From Gonapodya sp. JEL0774 (Eukaryota; Monoblepharomycota; Monoblepharidomycetes; Monoblepharidales; Gonapodyaceae), in contig JADIIX010000040.1 of assembly GCA_027604505.1 (NCBI GenBank), positions 103,955-167,954 of the forward strand: a stretch of 64,000 nt of DNA, given 5' to 3'. The notes under the pieces are model-generated. The model saw only the letters and a program-made list of their open reading frames with translations. It did no database searches and was not told the DNA's origin. The translations under genes and the position numbers were made by a program. Position 1 is the stretch's first letter, and each line of letters begins with the position of its first letter. Positions 46,946 to 59,045 of the stretch are shown here, in pieces.

Positions 46946-48907
46946 ATGGCCGCATTAGGACGGGTTCTGTTGTCTCCTTCTGCCTATGGACTCGGTTCCA
47001 CGCCTGCCATCGGCCTTGGAATGGCTGTTTCGGGCCCTGCTGCAGTGGTGAGCGCGAGAGTAAGTACTCACGGGTTGTGTCACAAACCCATCTGCCAGGA
47101 GTCATGGAAAGAAATGGGAAGCGAATAAATTGCTTTACTACCAAGTCGATCATAATTTCTTTTTCGGGAGCTCGCCTTCAATTCATCTCACGCTTGACAT
47201 CCCTTCCCTCATACTCAGCGATCGCAATCCGACCTCACCGTCCGACCGTCCAATGGCCAAATTTTCCTCCGAAAAGGTCCCGGTGGCAGGTCGTCTGCGA
47301 GCGGTCATGTTGCAACTACCTACGGCTGCACGGGTTTCTTGGGAAGATATCTGGTCCACCGTTTGGCTCGAAACGGCAGTCAAGTTGTTGCAGCCTACAG
47401 GGGATCGGAGTACGACCACAGACATCTGAAGCTTGGTGGTGACCTGGGCATGGTGGTTCATCAGGTGTGTTCGTGAAAGTCGCGCATTTGAACGGATGTC
47501 CTTGGACACCCGACCATGAGTACCAGAAAGCTGCTTCGATAGTATCACCTTGACCAAGCGCCTGTCTCCTTAAATTTTTGTGGTTAATCTCACACTGAGG
47601 ATGGTTGTCCCTTCGCAGTTCTTCCAACCCCGTGACGAAGACTCCATCGTCGAAACCTTGCGGAACTCGGATATAGTGTACAACCTTATAGGCCGAGACT
47701 ACACTACAAAGTGAATGCTGCTCGTTTGTTAGCCTCATGGTGTGATGCTGAATCTCCTTGTTGTTTCAATGCAAGAAACTTCACATTCGAAGAGACTCAC
47801 ATCGATATTCCGCGCCGAATTGCCCGCCTCGCCCGCCAGAATGGTGTCTCTAAATTCGTCCACGTCTCTGCGCTGAACGCTGCAGAGGATTCACCCAGTC
47901 GTTTTCTGAGCACGAAGGTGAGCGCACTGGTAGGCGCGGTGAACGTGGTTTGACGGTTAATGTGCACACGAATGCAGTGGCTTGGAGAGCAAGCGGTTCG
48001 AGAGGAATTCCCAGACGCCACGATTGTGCGACCAGCGACTATGTACGGCCCTGAGGACAAGTTCTTCAATCGATACGGCAGTGGGTTTGTGCATATTTGC
48101 ATTGGTCGCGAACGGACGTTTTTGAAACTTACATGTGTTTTGTAAATGGAATGCGATAGCCTACATGGTGTTCTGGCGTGCAATCCAGCTCGCCAAGAAT
48201 GGCCAACAAAAAATTCGTCCCATTTACGTGAGTGTGTCATCGAAGCACCAATTTCGTCCACAGCGTTCCTCAGTGGTTCGGAGCGCCTGATTGTAATGTG
48301 TTTTAGGTGGGGGATGTCGCCGATGCACTGGAATCTATCCTCCGTAACGAGGCAGCGACAGGAGAGATAGTCGAACTCACTGGCAGCCAGGAGTTCACTC
48401 TGCGCCAAGTCCTTGACGTCATGATTGAGCTGACGCACCGAAACCCGTTGGTCGTGACTCTGCCGAAAGCTATCATCAAGTATGGGAAATCTCTGTTTGA
48501 TGAAGGCTCAGATGCTTCGTATCTCATGCTGTGATAATTTTGAAGGGCACAAGCTTCCGTGTGGGATGCGATCTCTGTACTCCCCATCATTACTCCAGAC
48601 GAGGTGGAACGTGTATGTATTAATACTTCGTCGAAGTCCTGAGTACTATTAACTTTGTGGCATGTCTTCCCACAGTTGACTATCGACGATCGCCTGACTC
48701 CTGGTACTCTAAGGTCTGTTGACTTGGGTGTTGAACCGCAAAAGCTTGGCGACCTTATGATTCGGTTTATGCGAATGTACCGAACGAGTGAATGGGCGGA
48801 CAACGTGAGTACACTTCTTCAAACCTTTGTGTCTTCTATTGACTGGCCTCCTCTCCTAGCCGTGGGAACCGATCACTGCTAAGCTCTCAAATGTTCCGAA
48901 GGCCTAA
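46946..48907 (+). CDS. NDUFA9: NADH dehydrogenase (complex I) NDUFA9 / 39-kDa subunit
   Basis: Accessory subunit of mitochondrial complex I with an atypical short-chain dehydrogenase fold that binds NADPH. The start at 46946 (MAALGRVLLSPSAYGLG) gives a targeting-like N-terminus. After an intron come RKGPGGRSSASGHVAT, GCTGFLGRYLVHRLARNGSQV (dinucleotide-binding G-x2-G-x2-G) and AYRGSEYDHRHLKLGGDLGMVVH. Then FFQPRDEDSIVETLRNSDIVYNLIGRDY, NFTFEETHIDIPRRIARLA, GVSKFVHVSALNA and WLGEQAVREEFPDATIVRPATMYG. The C-terminal half has VGDVADALESILRN, a DRLTPGTLRSVDLGVEPQKL exon and PWEPITAKLSNVPKA, ending at 48907. The order matches the family throughout. Transcribed divergently from the acyltransferase pseudogene. 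Confidence 0.93.
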
Positions 48908-49058
48908 CAATGCTGATCGATTATAGGAATAACGTAGGAGTGTACAGACTTTGTCGTGCTCTGAAATATACATATCGTACGACGTTATCGAACATGAGGG
49001 TAAAATGCTACCATCAAAGAGATTGGGTATCGTTGCGTAGATGGTTGTTGATAATGAA

Positions 49059-52000
49059 TCAGAGTTCGACCACAATCGGGGAAGCCTTCTCCAGCTGTCG
49101 TTCCTTGCTCATTTTCTCAATGATACGGATGATCTCTTTGCGCTTTTCCGGTACCTCCTTCTGGTCAAACCAGCGCCTCTTCAGCTCCATCGAGTTAGAT
49201 CGAGGATGTGCTTTAGAGTACTGTGCGTAAGTGGTGAGTACAATGAACAGCACACCAACCGGGTACGAGAGAGTTAGTTCTTACCAAGAGCAGAGTCAGG
49301 TAAGTGTCAGGGTCGCCAAGGATCTTTTCAATGTACATGAGGAGCTTTGAGACGGAAGGAAATCAGAGCCGCTCTTCCCATCGTACTGACATAAAAACTC
49401 ACAAAAACCTGGAAGAGATGCGATGAAAGAATTTGATTATTAAGCATGGGAAATTTGAAACGGTTACCATCAGCGCTTACCCCACAATCCCAGTGATTTG
49501 CCTGCAAAGGCATGCCCTGACACAACGAAAAAATGTTCACGGAGAGAAACTCTGGAGGCTTAACATTGCTCAAACCTTCGCGATTATCCGATTTGCTTTT
49601 GCACTGTTGATGCTGAGTTGCTTCTTGGTCTGGGCTTCGACTTCAAGATATCTTCAGAGCCATAAAATGTCCAAAGACATTCAAAAGATTCATTCGGTTG
49701 TATGTCAGCTGATTACGACTCACCTCTGGATCGTCATGAGCACGGAATCTCGGCTGGTGGAAAGAGAGTCCAAGGCCACTATGTACGGACTGAAAGACAT
49801 GACGACACGAAAAATGAGATCCATCGCACGAAAACTAGTCTCAAATGTGCTACTACAGACGCGTTACGTTTGTTCTCCCCCAGCTCCATCTGGAGGAACC
49901 GTTCTATTCTTCCAGCGCTCTTCTGCCTCGTCTTTCCTTTCGGCTGCGCAGGTTTCACGGATTTCTTCATCTTTGCGCTGGAAGACGAGTGGGATATTAG
50001 AGGGTCGGGAGATGAACGGGGGCTTGATAGTTCTGCTGATGGAACTGAGTGGGCGTCATCGGAAGCGTGAGTCTCTGCCCAACCATCAGGTGACCTGCTC
50101 CAATTTGCCAAACTTGACCCAGGGACTGCACTCTTCTGAGGTTCTTGTATCGTGGCGGGTTGCTCTGCAAAGTCACTTTCATCCTCGACATCCAAATTCA
50201 TCATGACACCCGAGTTGGACACACTCTCAACACGGTTATGAAAATCAGTCGAGAAGGGAGGAAGACTTTCATGGTCGTCATCTGTAACTGCTGCAACATC
50301 ATCCGCGTTCTCCTCTTCCACATCAGACGAGCCGTCAATATTGATTACAGCGACTTCACTTTTGTTCGGTATTGTGTTCTCCGACTCTGAATCGTCCGAG
50401 CGCTCAGAAATATCAATCGCTCGCGATATGTCAGCACCTTCGAGTAGCGCACCAGGATTGAACACAACAACGCAATACCAATGCAAACTGTGATGAAGAT
50501 GTCGGCTTCACCATGTCCCAGCAAATGATAAATCAAGCAAAAACAGGATCGTAACTCACTACTCATTTATGGGCACCAACAAAATTTTTTTGCTGAAGAT
50601 GTCCACCTTCGATGTCCACTTTGCAACGCGCTTGTGCATCGCGTGTTTGTCGGAACTCGAGTCTGATGTTAGAGACTGATAAAAGAAGCTATTGAAGATG
50701 TGAACATCATCTTTCTTCAAATTCGAGGATTTGGGAAGGTTTTGGACGAGGTATCTGTGTGGGCACAGTTATCTCAGCACAAGTCAACCAGAACAGGTGC
50801 TAACCAAAAAGTAAAACACAAACTTCAGATAAAATTCAATGACCGAATCATTAAGAAATTCATTGGGTTGGAGACGCAGCAGGTCGTCGCTATGAAGAAC
50901 CACCTTTTCATAAACAAGAAGCTCCTTTGCAGGGCCCTTTGTTATTGGTGGGGGGCTTGGGGAAGGCGAAGAGGAAGGTTCTATGTAACTTTTGGATCTG
51001 GTGCTTCTCGTTGACCTATGCATTTCAACATGAGTCAGGAATCTCCCAAATCCATTAATGGTTCTCACATCTGTCTTCGCGGCTCCGTAGTAATTGAGGT
51101 GATTGAAAGCAATGTGGTCGCCCTACGCGTGATCGCCATAATCAGACTTGCGTCCATTTGAACTGACAGTACCCACCCGACTCACCGACTCGAAGATTTT
51201 ATGTCCTCATCATCCTCATACATCCGCCTCTTCCGCTTCGGTGGGCTAGTTTTTTGGTCGATGAAATGCTTGGACTCCTCCCTTGGTTCCAAACTTGTGG
51301 TGTATTCTGGGTCGGTACTGCGGTTCCAGAGATTGGAGAATGGGGACGATTTCTTTGCCGGACGCGGGGGCTCCCTTTCCCTCTCAAGAAGTTCATCCCA
51401 ATAGGACTCAGGAGTTGATAGTCTGATCACACGTTCGAGCTCTTCCTTTAGTTTGACGAGGCGGTTTGGATTATTGCTGAAGTGATGATGAGTAGGAGAA
51501 TCATCAGCTTTTATGAGAAACACTACACCCACACTTGTTCTTTGAGCTTGCCGGTCCAAGATGAGAAGTCTTTTATCTGAATTATAAAGGCTTGAGCTGC
51601 ATCCTTTTCCGAAGCTAGGAGGATGATTTGCCCCTTTCTACAGATCCGGTCAGCAGAATCTGGAGATACAGCGTGGACGATTGTTGAAGGCAGTCAGTCA
51701 TAGAGAAGAAGGAAGAAACCAACCTGGGGCATAGTGTGAAACAAAGTTTTCGAGCCGGCGTTTGGTTGTCAACATTAACATCGAAGGTTCTTCGCGAAAC
51801 ACCTGAAACGAGATTTCAATACTCAATTCATCCTGGAACATACAGCAATTCACTGACCTCAAGATGCCGGACATTTTCCACTTCGATTTCCAGTTTCGAA
51901 GTACCGTACATGATAAGAACTTGCCTCTCATTGATGGACACCGTAAGGGGTTCTCCGACTAAAGTCTTATTGCCCACACATGCATTTTGCAAGTTTATTC

Positions 52001-52459
52001 CAGGTGTTAGCGGAGGAGCGGCTCGTTTTGGCGGAGGTTGCCCGTTCTACGTCCCACGGCACATAGCTCGAGATTGCAACAAGAGCACTTTCCCCAGCTC
52101 GTCCCGACTCACCTTCGTTTTCATTTTATCCGTCAGCTTTTGTCTCGGCGGCACAGTGTACTGCGCAATGGGGTCGGACGAGTCGTCGTCGTCCTCTTCC
52201 ACAGCAATGGGGTCGTCTGCCCGCTCGCCGAACCCGACACTCGAGCGCTCGCTGGGCCCCCGTCGAGTGGGTGGTCGCTCGGAGTTACTGTTCTTACTAA
52301 TGCTCCGAGGTTGAGGAGCACTAGAAGGTGGGTTGGGTGGTCTTCCGAAAAACTTCGTGCTCAAGTCTCGATAACCCATTGATGTGAGTCCCAACTCGCA
52401 TTGGAGACAAAGTAGTTCCCTCGAAAGAGCTCACCCGAATCAGCAATTTGTAGATTCAT
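49059..52459 (-). CDS. ULP2 / SENP6-7-like SUMO protease
   Basis: Cysteine protease (C48) that removes or trims SUMO chains. The proposed start at 52459 is MNLQIADS|DLSTKFFGRPP (a phase-1 intron makes the joint); a start at 52394 is also possible. A Ser/Pro-rich, acidic N-terminal region follows. The catalytic domain is split, as in ULP2/SENP6/SENP7. Part one has LLVYEKVVLHSDDLLRLQPNEFLNDSVIEFYLKF and, after introns, HWYCVVVFNP with the catalytic His. An acidic insertion of over 200 residues comes next (SDDSESENTIPNKS..INIDGSSDVEEEN). Part two has TIVALDSLSTSRDSVL (catalytic Asp) and FLSVNIFSLCQGMPLQANHWDCG with the Gln and nucleophile Cys, then the helical C-terminus ELKRRWFDQKEVPEKRKEIIRIIEKM ending at 49059. 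Nuclear location is likely. Confidence 0.86.
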
Positions 52460-53129
52460 CACAGCATTCCTGGAGTTGCTAGCAGAGTGGGTTGGTCCCT
52501 CCAGCCGGCCTCGCCCACCACCCCGCCCACCACCACGGACCCCCAGCTGATTCGACGGATTCCTGCCCTGATGCTACCCATAGGCCATCACGAGACCATT
52601 TCATTTGTGATTCGATTGAAGGCGGAAAGAAAACACCGGTTATCTCACTTGTGAGTAATATGGTGACGATACGCTCCCCTTCGCAGCTCTGCTTTGCCCA
52701 TTTGGAGCAGGAGGATCCCGCCCCGGGATTGGGATAAAAAAAGGTGGTCCCGGCCAATCTGGTTTATGGTCATATTTGGACATTGCAACGAAGAGCGTGG
52801 TGTGGACCTCACGACGGCAGACTACACCACTTCACATACAGTACATTGTGACTTCGCTCCAAAAAGCCCCCAGGAAATGCAAACTGGTAAACACAAACAT
52901 GAAAAATACAACACGCAGGCGCTTTGACTCAATGCGACCAAAACCGAATTCAATTGCTCTGATTGGTTCAATTCACTCCGTTACGCTGTCCAAAAAATGT
53001 CCAAAATCATCTCATCTCGTTGCCCTCGTCATCCCCAAAGATGCAAACAAAAAGCAACCTTCTCCGGACTAAGTCCAATGTGCAGCCACCCTGCCAACCA
53101 CTCGCAGCACCCGAGTCACCAGCAGATTC
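52460..53129. other. Intergenic region between SUMO protease and RBR ligase
   Basis: About 670 bp upstream of the SUMO protease and downstream of the RBR ligase, both minus strand. No protein-like frame or RNA gene recognised. An inverted CCAAT (ATTGG) occurs near 52966, too common to weigh. Confidence 0.35.
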
Positions 53130-56100
53130 TCACCCAAAGATCCCTGCAATCACCGCCCTGCCCATCCGCTCCCCGTCCCTCACCTCTGGATGGGCCGCCA
53201 ACCACTCTTCGACCGCCTGGGCCGCAGCCTCGGCGCGTACTTGGTCGTCGTTTTCGCGCTCGTAAAGGCCGCACTGGGTCATTGAGGAGGTTGCACTAGG
53301 GTGAATGGAAAAACTGCGGGCAACCCCGAAAAGGATACGCACCTTGTTGCATTGAGTGCATCTGCCACCCAAGGGACGGAAGTGGTTGCTGCAAAACAAG
53401 TCACCACTCTGTTCAAACCGGTAACGACACATCCAGGATCAGCTCTCACCCACCAAAAATGATTGTACTGCTCCTCACTGATATCCTTCCTGCATATATA
53501 ACACATATGGTACCGACACTCTAAAGCGGAGGGAGGGGGTTACACAGTACGATCGAATATGGGGGTTGGTTCAGTGTCCACCATCGGGCCATCACCGATC
53601 GATGAGTTTCATTTCGTGGAAAGCAATGAAAAAAAGCTAATCACTACGTACGTGGACATGTCATGTGACTGGAGGTGCACGAGACGAGATCGTGCGGTTC
53701 GTATGGAACAGGAGTGAAACGTGAGCCGAGAACAGGTGTTTCAATGGATCAAAGAGAAGAGGGGAGGGGGTACGTACTTGCACCCTTCAGTGGGAGCAAC
53801 ACATGTTGCAAAAGCGAGGGCGTTTGTGAGCGCGTGGTTGGTGGGGAACAAGGCGCACGCACCCCACTCACCGTCCAGTTTTGTGAACTGAATCTGGCAT
53901 CTCGGACACTAGATGTAACAGGCCGAAAACAGACAACACAACAAAAAAAAATCAGGACACACGCACGAGACAGTCTGTTCCACCAACGACCCCAAACCCC
54001 ACCCCCAAAACCACCCTCATCCCCCGCACGAACGCCCCGCCCCACCCCCCCACCCCCCTCCACCACCACCCACCGTCCTCATCAACGCCTGCGTCATCCT
54101 CCCCTCCACAAACCCCCTCAACCCCTCCTCCTCCCTCTCGTGACACCTATGCCACCCGACCCACTCCCCGCCACACTCTCTGCAGGTCCTTTTCCCACAC
54201 TGGGGGTTCCCACACCGCATCATCCTCGCAGGCCTGAGGGGTCTCGCACGGTGGAAACCGAGTACCCGCGAGACCACCGCGTGGAGACGGACGGGCAGGG
54301 CCACCACCGCGGCGCGGACGACGCGGGGGCCCAGGAGGGATGTCCATATGGCCATGGTGAGGAGCAGGGTGGAGATTTCGAGGGGGGCGAACGGGCCAGC
54401 GAGGAAAAAGGCCAGCCACACGGTGGACGAGGCCCGTAGGTCCCACAGGCGGTCGTTGCGGTCCGGGGGGCGGAGCAGAGCGTGGACCAGAGCCGGTGCG
54501 GGGAGGGGGTGCGGCGCGTGTGGTGGGGGACGGTGGGCCGCCGCCGGGGGGCCCATGGCGTGCGCGCCGAGGCGGGGATCCGGACCCGGACCTGCACCAG
54601 CCCACCCGACTGCCCTCCCGACCAACGTCATGATCCCCCGCCACCGCCACCTCTTCTTCTCCTCGTCCTCCCTCTCCCCGTCCACCTCTGCGTACCTACA
54701 AAACGGACACTTCACGTACGGCAGGCCCGCATCCCTCACGACCCCCTCGACGCACTGCGCCGCGTACTTCTCCAACACGTCTGGTTTCACACACCGAGCC
54801 ACGGCGTCGTCGTCGAGGTCCTCGGAGCACCCCTCGATAGAGAAACACCGCAGGGCCCGCCCGTTGAGCCTGGCCTGCCCGAACAAGCCCTCGTGGACCT
54901 GTCTCTCCACACATCGGGTGCAAAACACGTGCGCGGCGGGACAGGCCACCACGTCTTCCCACGCTGAGTCCCCGAAACAACACGCACACTGAACGCCCTG
55001 CCCCTCCTCCTCGTACTGCCGACGGTTCACCTCTCGCGCCACCTCCGCATCCCTCGCCACGCCGTCCGCCCGCTCGTCCCTTTCCATGGCCTGCACGTCG
55101 CTGACCACCCCCGGATCCTCCACCTCGCCCACGCCACTCCTCTGCCTGAACCACTGTGCCAAAAACCCGGGCATCCACGACCGTCCGTCCATGGCCTTAC
55201 ACCTCGCGTGGGCCGTGCGGTAGTCGTTGTTGCATTCGGCAAGCACCGCCCGGATGGTCGATTTGGCAAGACGGGGGTACGTGTTGTACAGGCGGTGCCG
55301 CGCCGAGCGTTGGTAGCTGGCCGGGCGGAACAGGTCGGCAGGGGTCAGAGGGGTGGGGTGCAGGCGGGTCGGGTAGGTCGGCGCGGGGCGGACGGGGATG
55401 GTGGTGGGGCGGGCGGCGGGACGGGGGGGCCGGGGGGCGATAGGGGGGAGGAGCTGGGAAGCGGGGGAGCGGGGGGGTCCGGGGCGTTGGGTCGGGGGTG
55501 GGGTTGTATCGGCGAGATGTGTGTTGGGGGTTTAGCGAATTACGACACGGTGAGTACCACTGTGACACCCCCAAGGACCCACTACTCTCCACCTCGGTAC
55601 CTCGGCCGCACATGGCGTGGACTCCACGGTCATGGTCACGTGTGCGACAGAGACCCAGACCCAGACCGCAGTCCGCAGACCGAGACTCCACGACCTAGGG
55701 TTCGATCCACGATCGACTGACACACCACGTCTACGTCTGCTGGTGAGACTGGTTCCAAGTTCCCCACTCCAGGCCCTAGGCCCACACGGCACCACACCAC
55801 CACTCGCTGTGCCGGGGGGCCACACCTGTCCTGTTGTCTCGCGACACATACCACACCAGTCACCCACACCCACACCCACGAGCTACAGCCTCCCCTTGTC
55901 CTACCAATCACCAATCGGCCAATCTGTTCCCGCCGTCACACGAAACCCTTCTTGTCCCTTACCCCACAACCCCTCCCCACAACCGGCCCGCCCCCCCGGG
56001 AACCCACTACCACCTCCACCGCACGCCCCCGCCGGTCTACCCACCCTCTCCCCCACGGTCCACACCACGTTACAGGGTGTCTCGAGGATGCATTCTCGGA

Positions 56101-57090
56101 GGAAAGGTATGTCGGCGTCAGGGAAGACTTCGGAGAGGCTGGGGGGAGGGTTGGGAGGTTGGAAGAGGGAGGAGGGGTGAGTTGGTGAAGAACAAGGTAC
56201 CATTTTGCTGTGGACGATGGGAAGAGCCCTCGTTGGCGGACCAACGTGAAGTTTCGGTCGTCCTGTGGTCCAGTCCTCCAGTCCTCCACGTACATTTCCG
56301 TGGGTTGCGGTGCTAAGAGCTTGGACAAGTGCGGAGTGGTTGGTTCCCGCGTGCTCAGTCACCCGTCTCGCCCCCAGGACCGAGTTCTCTCCACTCCTTC
56401 ACATCCTCACCCTCTATGAAAAACGAAATGGGTAAACTAATCCATATTTGCCCTTATGGCCGGCAAAGTTCAATCGCCTCCGGCGGACTCTGCCCGTCGC
56501 TGACGCTTGGGCGAGGGCCTCGCTGGCGCTGGCGCTCGGCCTGGTACCCACATTTCCAGGTACGAGTTCCTGGCGTGGACGGACTTGAAGTCGCGACCGA
56601 TGCCGGCGGCGAGGAGGACCGGGTAGGCAGTGAGGGGGCCTCTGTTGAGGTCGGTGGCGTTGACGGGGGAGGAGTGGGAGTGGGAGTGGGAGTAGGGGTT
56701 GGGGGGAGCAGAGGACGGGTTGGTGGGTCCGGTGGGTGTGGTGGTGTTGGATGAGAGAGACGAGGTCATGGGTGTACCACCGGTCGTCCTCCCGGTGTCT
56801 GCACCAGCTCCACCGTCACCACCAGCACCACCAGCACCACCAGCTCGACCAGGCCCCGTGCTCTCAGTCTCGTCGGTCCCCTCCGTCCCACTGACGGGGA
56901 CAGGGATTGGGACTCTTGGATACTCTCCGGCATTGAGGACAGTGAGTTTTTCGACGATCCTTGCGGCGACGACGTCGGGCTGTGAGAGTTCGTAGGCGTT
57001 GAGGCACTCGTTGAGATAGACGGGGTCGATGTCGTTGAAAGCGTCCAGGATGTGTCTGAGAATGCGTTCGCGGACCGATGGAGTGGGCAT
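53130..57090 (-). CDS. RNF216-related RBR E3 ubiquitin ligase
   Basis: RING-IBR-RING ligase. The proposed start at 57090 is MPTPSVRERILRHILDAFNDIDPVYLNECL, a CUE-like helix. A low-complexity region (GGAGGAGGDGGAG, SHSHSHSS) follows, then a second CUE-like VFPDADIPFLRECILETP and a third LYNTYPRLAKSTIRAVLAECNNDY. RING1 has CACCFGDSAWEDVVACP.AHVFCTRC and KCPFC. The IBR (CGNPQCGKRTCRECGGEWVGWHRC) comes after a spacer of about 160 residues that contains a membrane-like stretch at 54332-54421. RING2 starts RCPRCQIQFTKLDGCN. After introns come RYHMCYICRKDISEEQYNHFWWHF and CTQCNKCGLYE, ending at 53130. The sequence is very GC-rich, so exon borders between 55.4 and 56.5 kb are uncertain. I recall that related fungal RBR proteins carry a similar hydrophobic insertion, but this is unverified. 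Confidence 0.8.
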
Positions 57091-57667
57091 GGGGTTGGAA
57101 TGGGGGGGTGGGGGGCAATGGGGGAAATGGGGGACGTGGGCAGGGGAAAGGGGGAAAAGGGGAAGAATGGGAGCAGACTGTGGTGGACTGTGGGGGACTG
57201 TGGTGGACTGTGGTCGGCCGCGCGGGTCTCCTACAAATTGATTTACCCGATATTCTCTCTCCCCAGCCCCGCTTCCACCACCGAATACCTTCCCCCACTC
57301 GCCACCCGCATTCCCCACCATTGTTTGTGAAGCCCGCTTTCAAGAAGCTCACCGGGCACTCAATGCGACAAGTGGAAAAGACAAAACTCAGCGATGTACT
57401 TAATAAAAACATTGTGCAGTCTCTCACAAAGGGCCATCTGGCTTCATTATTCATACTGTCAACGCTTTCCCACTCTTTCGCTGGGCTTGTCTTGCAGTTC
57501 ATCCTCCTTCTGATATTATTGTTCGGGAAGCACCCAATGTTTCCACCATAGGTATTGCGTGGTAACAATACAATTGTATGCCAACACCGCTCTATTTCGG
57601 CTACATCTGCCGGATTGTTGCTTGGGAGGTTGTACATATGAAGAAATCGTCGTGTGAATCATGCCCT
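57091..57667. other. Intergenic region with GTGGACTGT-type repeats
   Basis: About 580 bp upstream of the RBR ligase. A short imperfect repeat (TGTGGTGGACTG units, period about 12) lies at about 57177-57217. A minus-strand open frame continues through it to 57321 and could extend the RBR N-terminus with a proline-rich stretch, but I see no conserved residues to support that. Confidence 0.4.
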
Positions 57668-58564
57668 CTACCCCGGCCAACCCCCTAACTGCTTCGTGCC
57701 CCACGTCAAAACAGCCTTCATTTTTCCCGCCCACCGTCCACCATCGAAGCTCTCCTCAGAAAACCTCAAGAACGCGCCCTCAATCTCTCCCACAAACTTG
57801 GTCTTGGCATCCTCACTCCACGCCCTCGCGGCCACACTCTTGACCAAGTGCGCGCAGGCGAGGGCAAAGTCTTTGGGTTCGACGTCAGGCGTGAAACTCC
57901 AAATCTCACTCTTCACATCGCGAAACCCGGCGCTTTCCAGCTTCTTCTTCGCACTCTCCGGCTCGAACCACGCCTGTCCCGGGAACAGGCGCTTGGGGTC
58001 AGGTAGCGCGGGGGCGTCGGGGAGGAATTTTGCGAGTGCGGGGAGCAGAATCTCGGTCCACCAGGAGAACTGGTTCCAGGAGGTGAAACCTGCGACACCG
58101 TTGGGTTTCAGCATGCGCAGCGTTTCTTTGAGCACTGCATCCTCGTCCGCGGCGAAGAAGACGCCAAAGTTATTGAAAATGTAGTCGAAGTGCGAGCTTT
58201 CCAGGCCCGGGCTTTGTTGGTCGAGGCGGAGGGCGGAGATTTTGCCCGAGAGAGATTGGTATTCCGCCGAGTCTGCGCGCTGTCGGAGGAAGGAGAGGTA
58301 GTTCTCGTCCAGGTCTGCGCCGGTGATTGAGGCGATTTGGGAGGGCTGGAGTGAGGGGACGATGGCGCGGAAAATGAGCGTGCCGATTCCGGATGCGTTG
58401 TCGAGGATGTGGAGTGGTTGGCCGGGTATCTGTTGTTGTTGTTGGCGTTCGGTGAGGATTCTGCCAACGATTTCTTGGGCCGGAGGACCGGTGAGGTGCT
58501 CATTGATGAGTGCGATTTGGTGCGATGCGTTTGTCGCCGTTGAGCTGAGTTCCTTGGATGCCAT
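57668..58564 (-). CDS. Class I SAM-dependent methyltransferase, small-molecule type
   Basis: Intronless gene of 298 codons from MASKELSSTATNASH (58564). Motif I is ILDNASGIGTLIF. It is followed by ITGADLDENYLSFLRQRA (motif with acidic ribose ligand) and FDYIFNNFGVFFAADEDAVLKE. Then come LRMLKPNGVAGFTSW (post-motif and strand 5), FEPESAKKKLESAGFRDVKSEIW and a C-terminal GGRWAGKMKAVLTWGTKQLGGWPG. This is the Methyltransf_11/25 type common among fungal small-molecule methyltransferases. The open frame extends upstream to 58750, but that part lacks conserved sequence and the chosen ATG directly precedes the fold. Lack of introns is unusual here and shared with its divergent neighbour. Substrate unknown. 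Confidence 0.85.
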   Translation of the reverse strand: MASKELSSTATNASHQIALINEHLTGPPAQEIVGRILTERQQQQQIPGQPLHILDNASGIGTLIFRAIVPSLQPSQIASITGADLDENYLSFLRQRADSAEYQSLSGKISALRLDQQSPGLESSHFDYIFNNFGVFFAADEDAVLKETLRMLKPNGVAGFTSWNQFSWWTEILLPALAKFLPDAPALPDPKRLFPGQAWFEPESAKKKLESAGFRDVKSEIWSFTPDVEPKDFALACAHLVKSVAARAWSEDAKTKFVGEIEGAFLRFSEESFDGGRWAGKMKAVLTWGTKQLGGWPG

Positions 58565-59045
58565 AGCGGTGGTCAACTGTGCCGCGTGGAGAGCATGCGA
58601 CGCTGGTTTTATGGCTGGGAGAACGTTTGTTTGTCCTTTAGCCGCGGTGCCTTGGCCGCAGAACTCGCCAGGAAATAGAGACGCAAGTTTTCCACCAGAA
58701 TCCGTTGGAATTTGGAATTCAGAGAAAGAATATAATTTATAATGGACCAAACAAGACAGCGTGGCTCTATTCGCGCCACCAGGCCTTCTGCCCTTGAATG
58801 GGGCGGGGAGGGGGGGGGGTGAAACCGCGCTAGAACCGGGTTCCGATGCTACCGGGGCTCCGCGTCACTCCTACGTAATTTTTCAAGTGGATTTTCGTAA
58901 TCTCTGTAAAACTTCGGTCAGATTCAGGGAACAGAGGTTAACTGTAAAAATACAGGAAGTCCCTGTCAAGTGCGTGCCCGGGCCCGGCCACAGCACGACA
59001 TTTCACCGAAACCAACAACCGAACTCACCTCGTTACGCTCACGTC
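58565..59045. promoter_or_regulatory. Divergent intergenic region, methyltransferase / F-box membrane protein
   Basis: About 480 bp between two intronless, outward-facing genes. It holds a G-rich run near 58803-58820. Both frames stay open into it, but the sequence looks non-coding. Confidence 0.35.

Noticed and set aside
53675-54439. Plus-strand open frame of 254 codons
   Set aside because: It is antisense to RING2/IBR exons of the RBR ligase, poly-proline in places, with no domain; a result of high GC.
55208-55720. Plus-strand open frame of 170 codons, Gly/Arg-rich
   Set aside because: Antisense to the CUE-like exon of the RBR ligase in GC-rich sequence.
55690-55725. GGTTCGATCC, a tRNA T-loop-like motif
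   Set aside because: The bases around the loop do not pair as a T-stem and no matching acceptor or anticodon arm is present.
56864-57637. Minus-strand open frame of 257 codons upstream of the RBR ligase
   Set aside because: Different frame from the CUE-like start; composed of repeats and low-complexity proline stretches.
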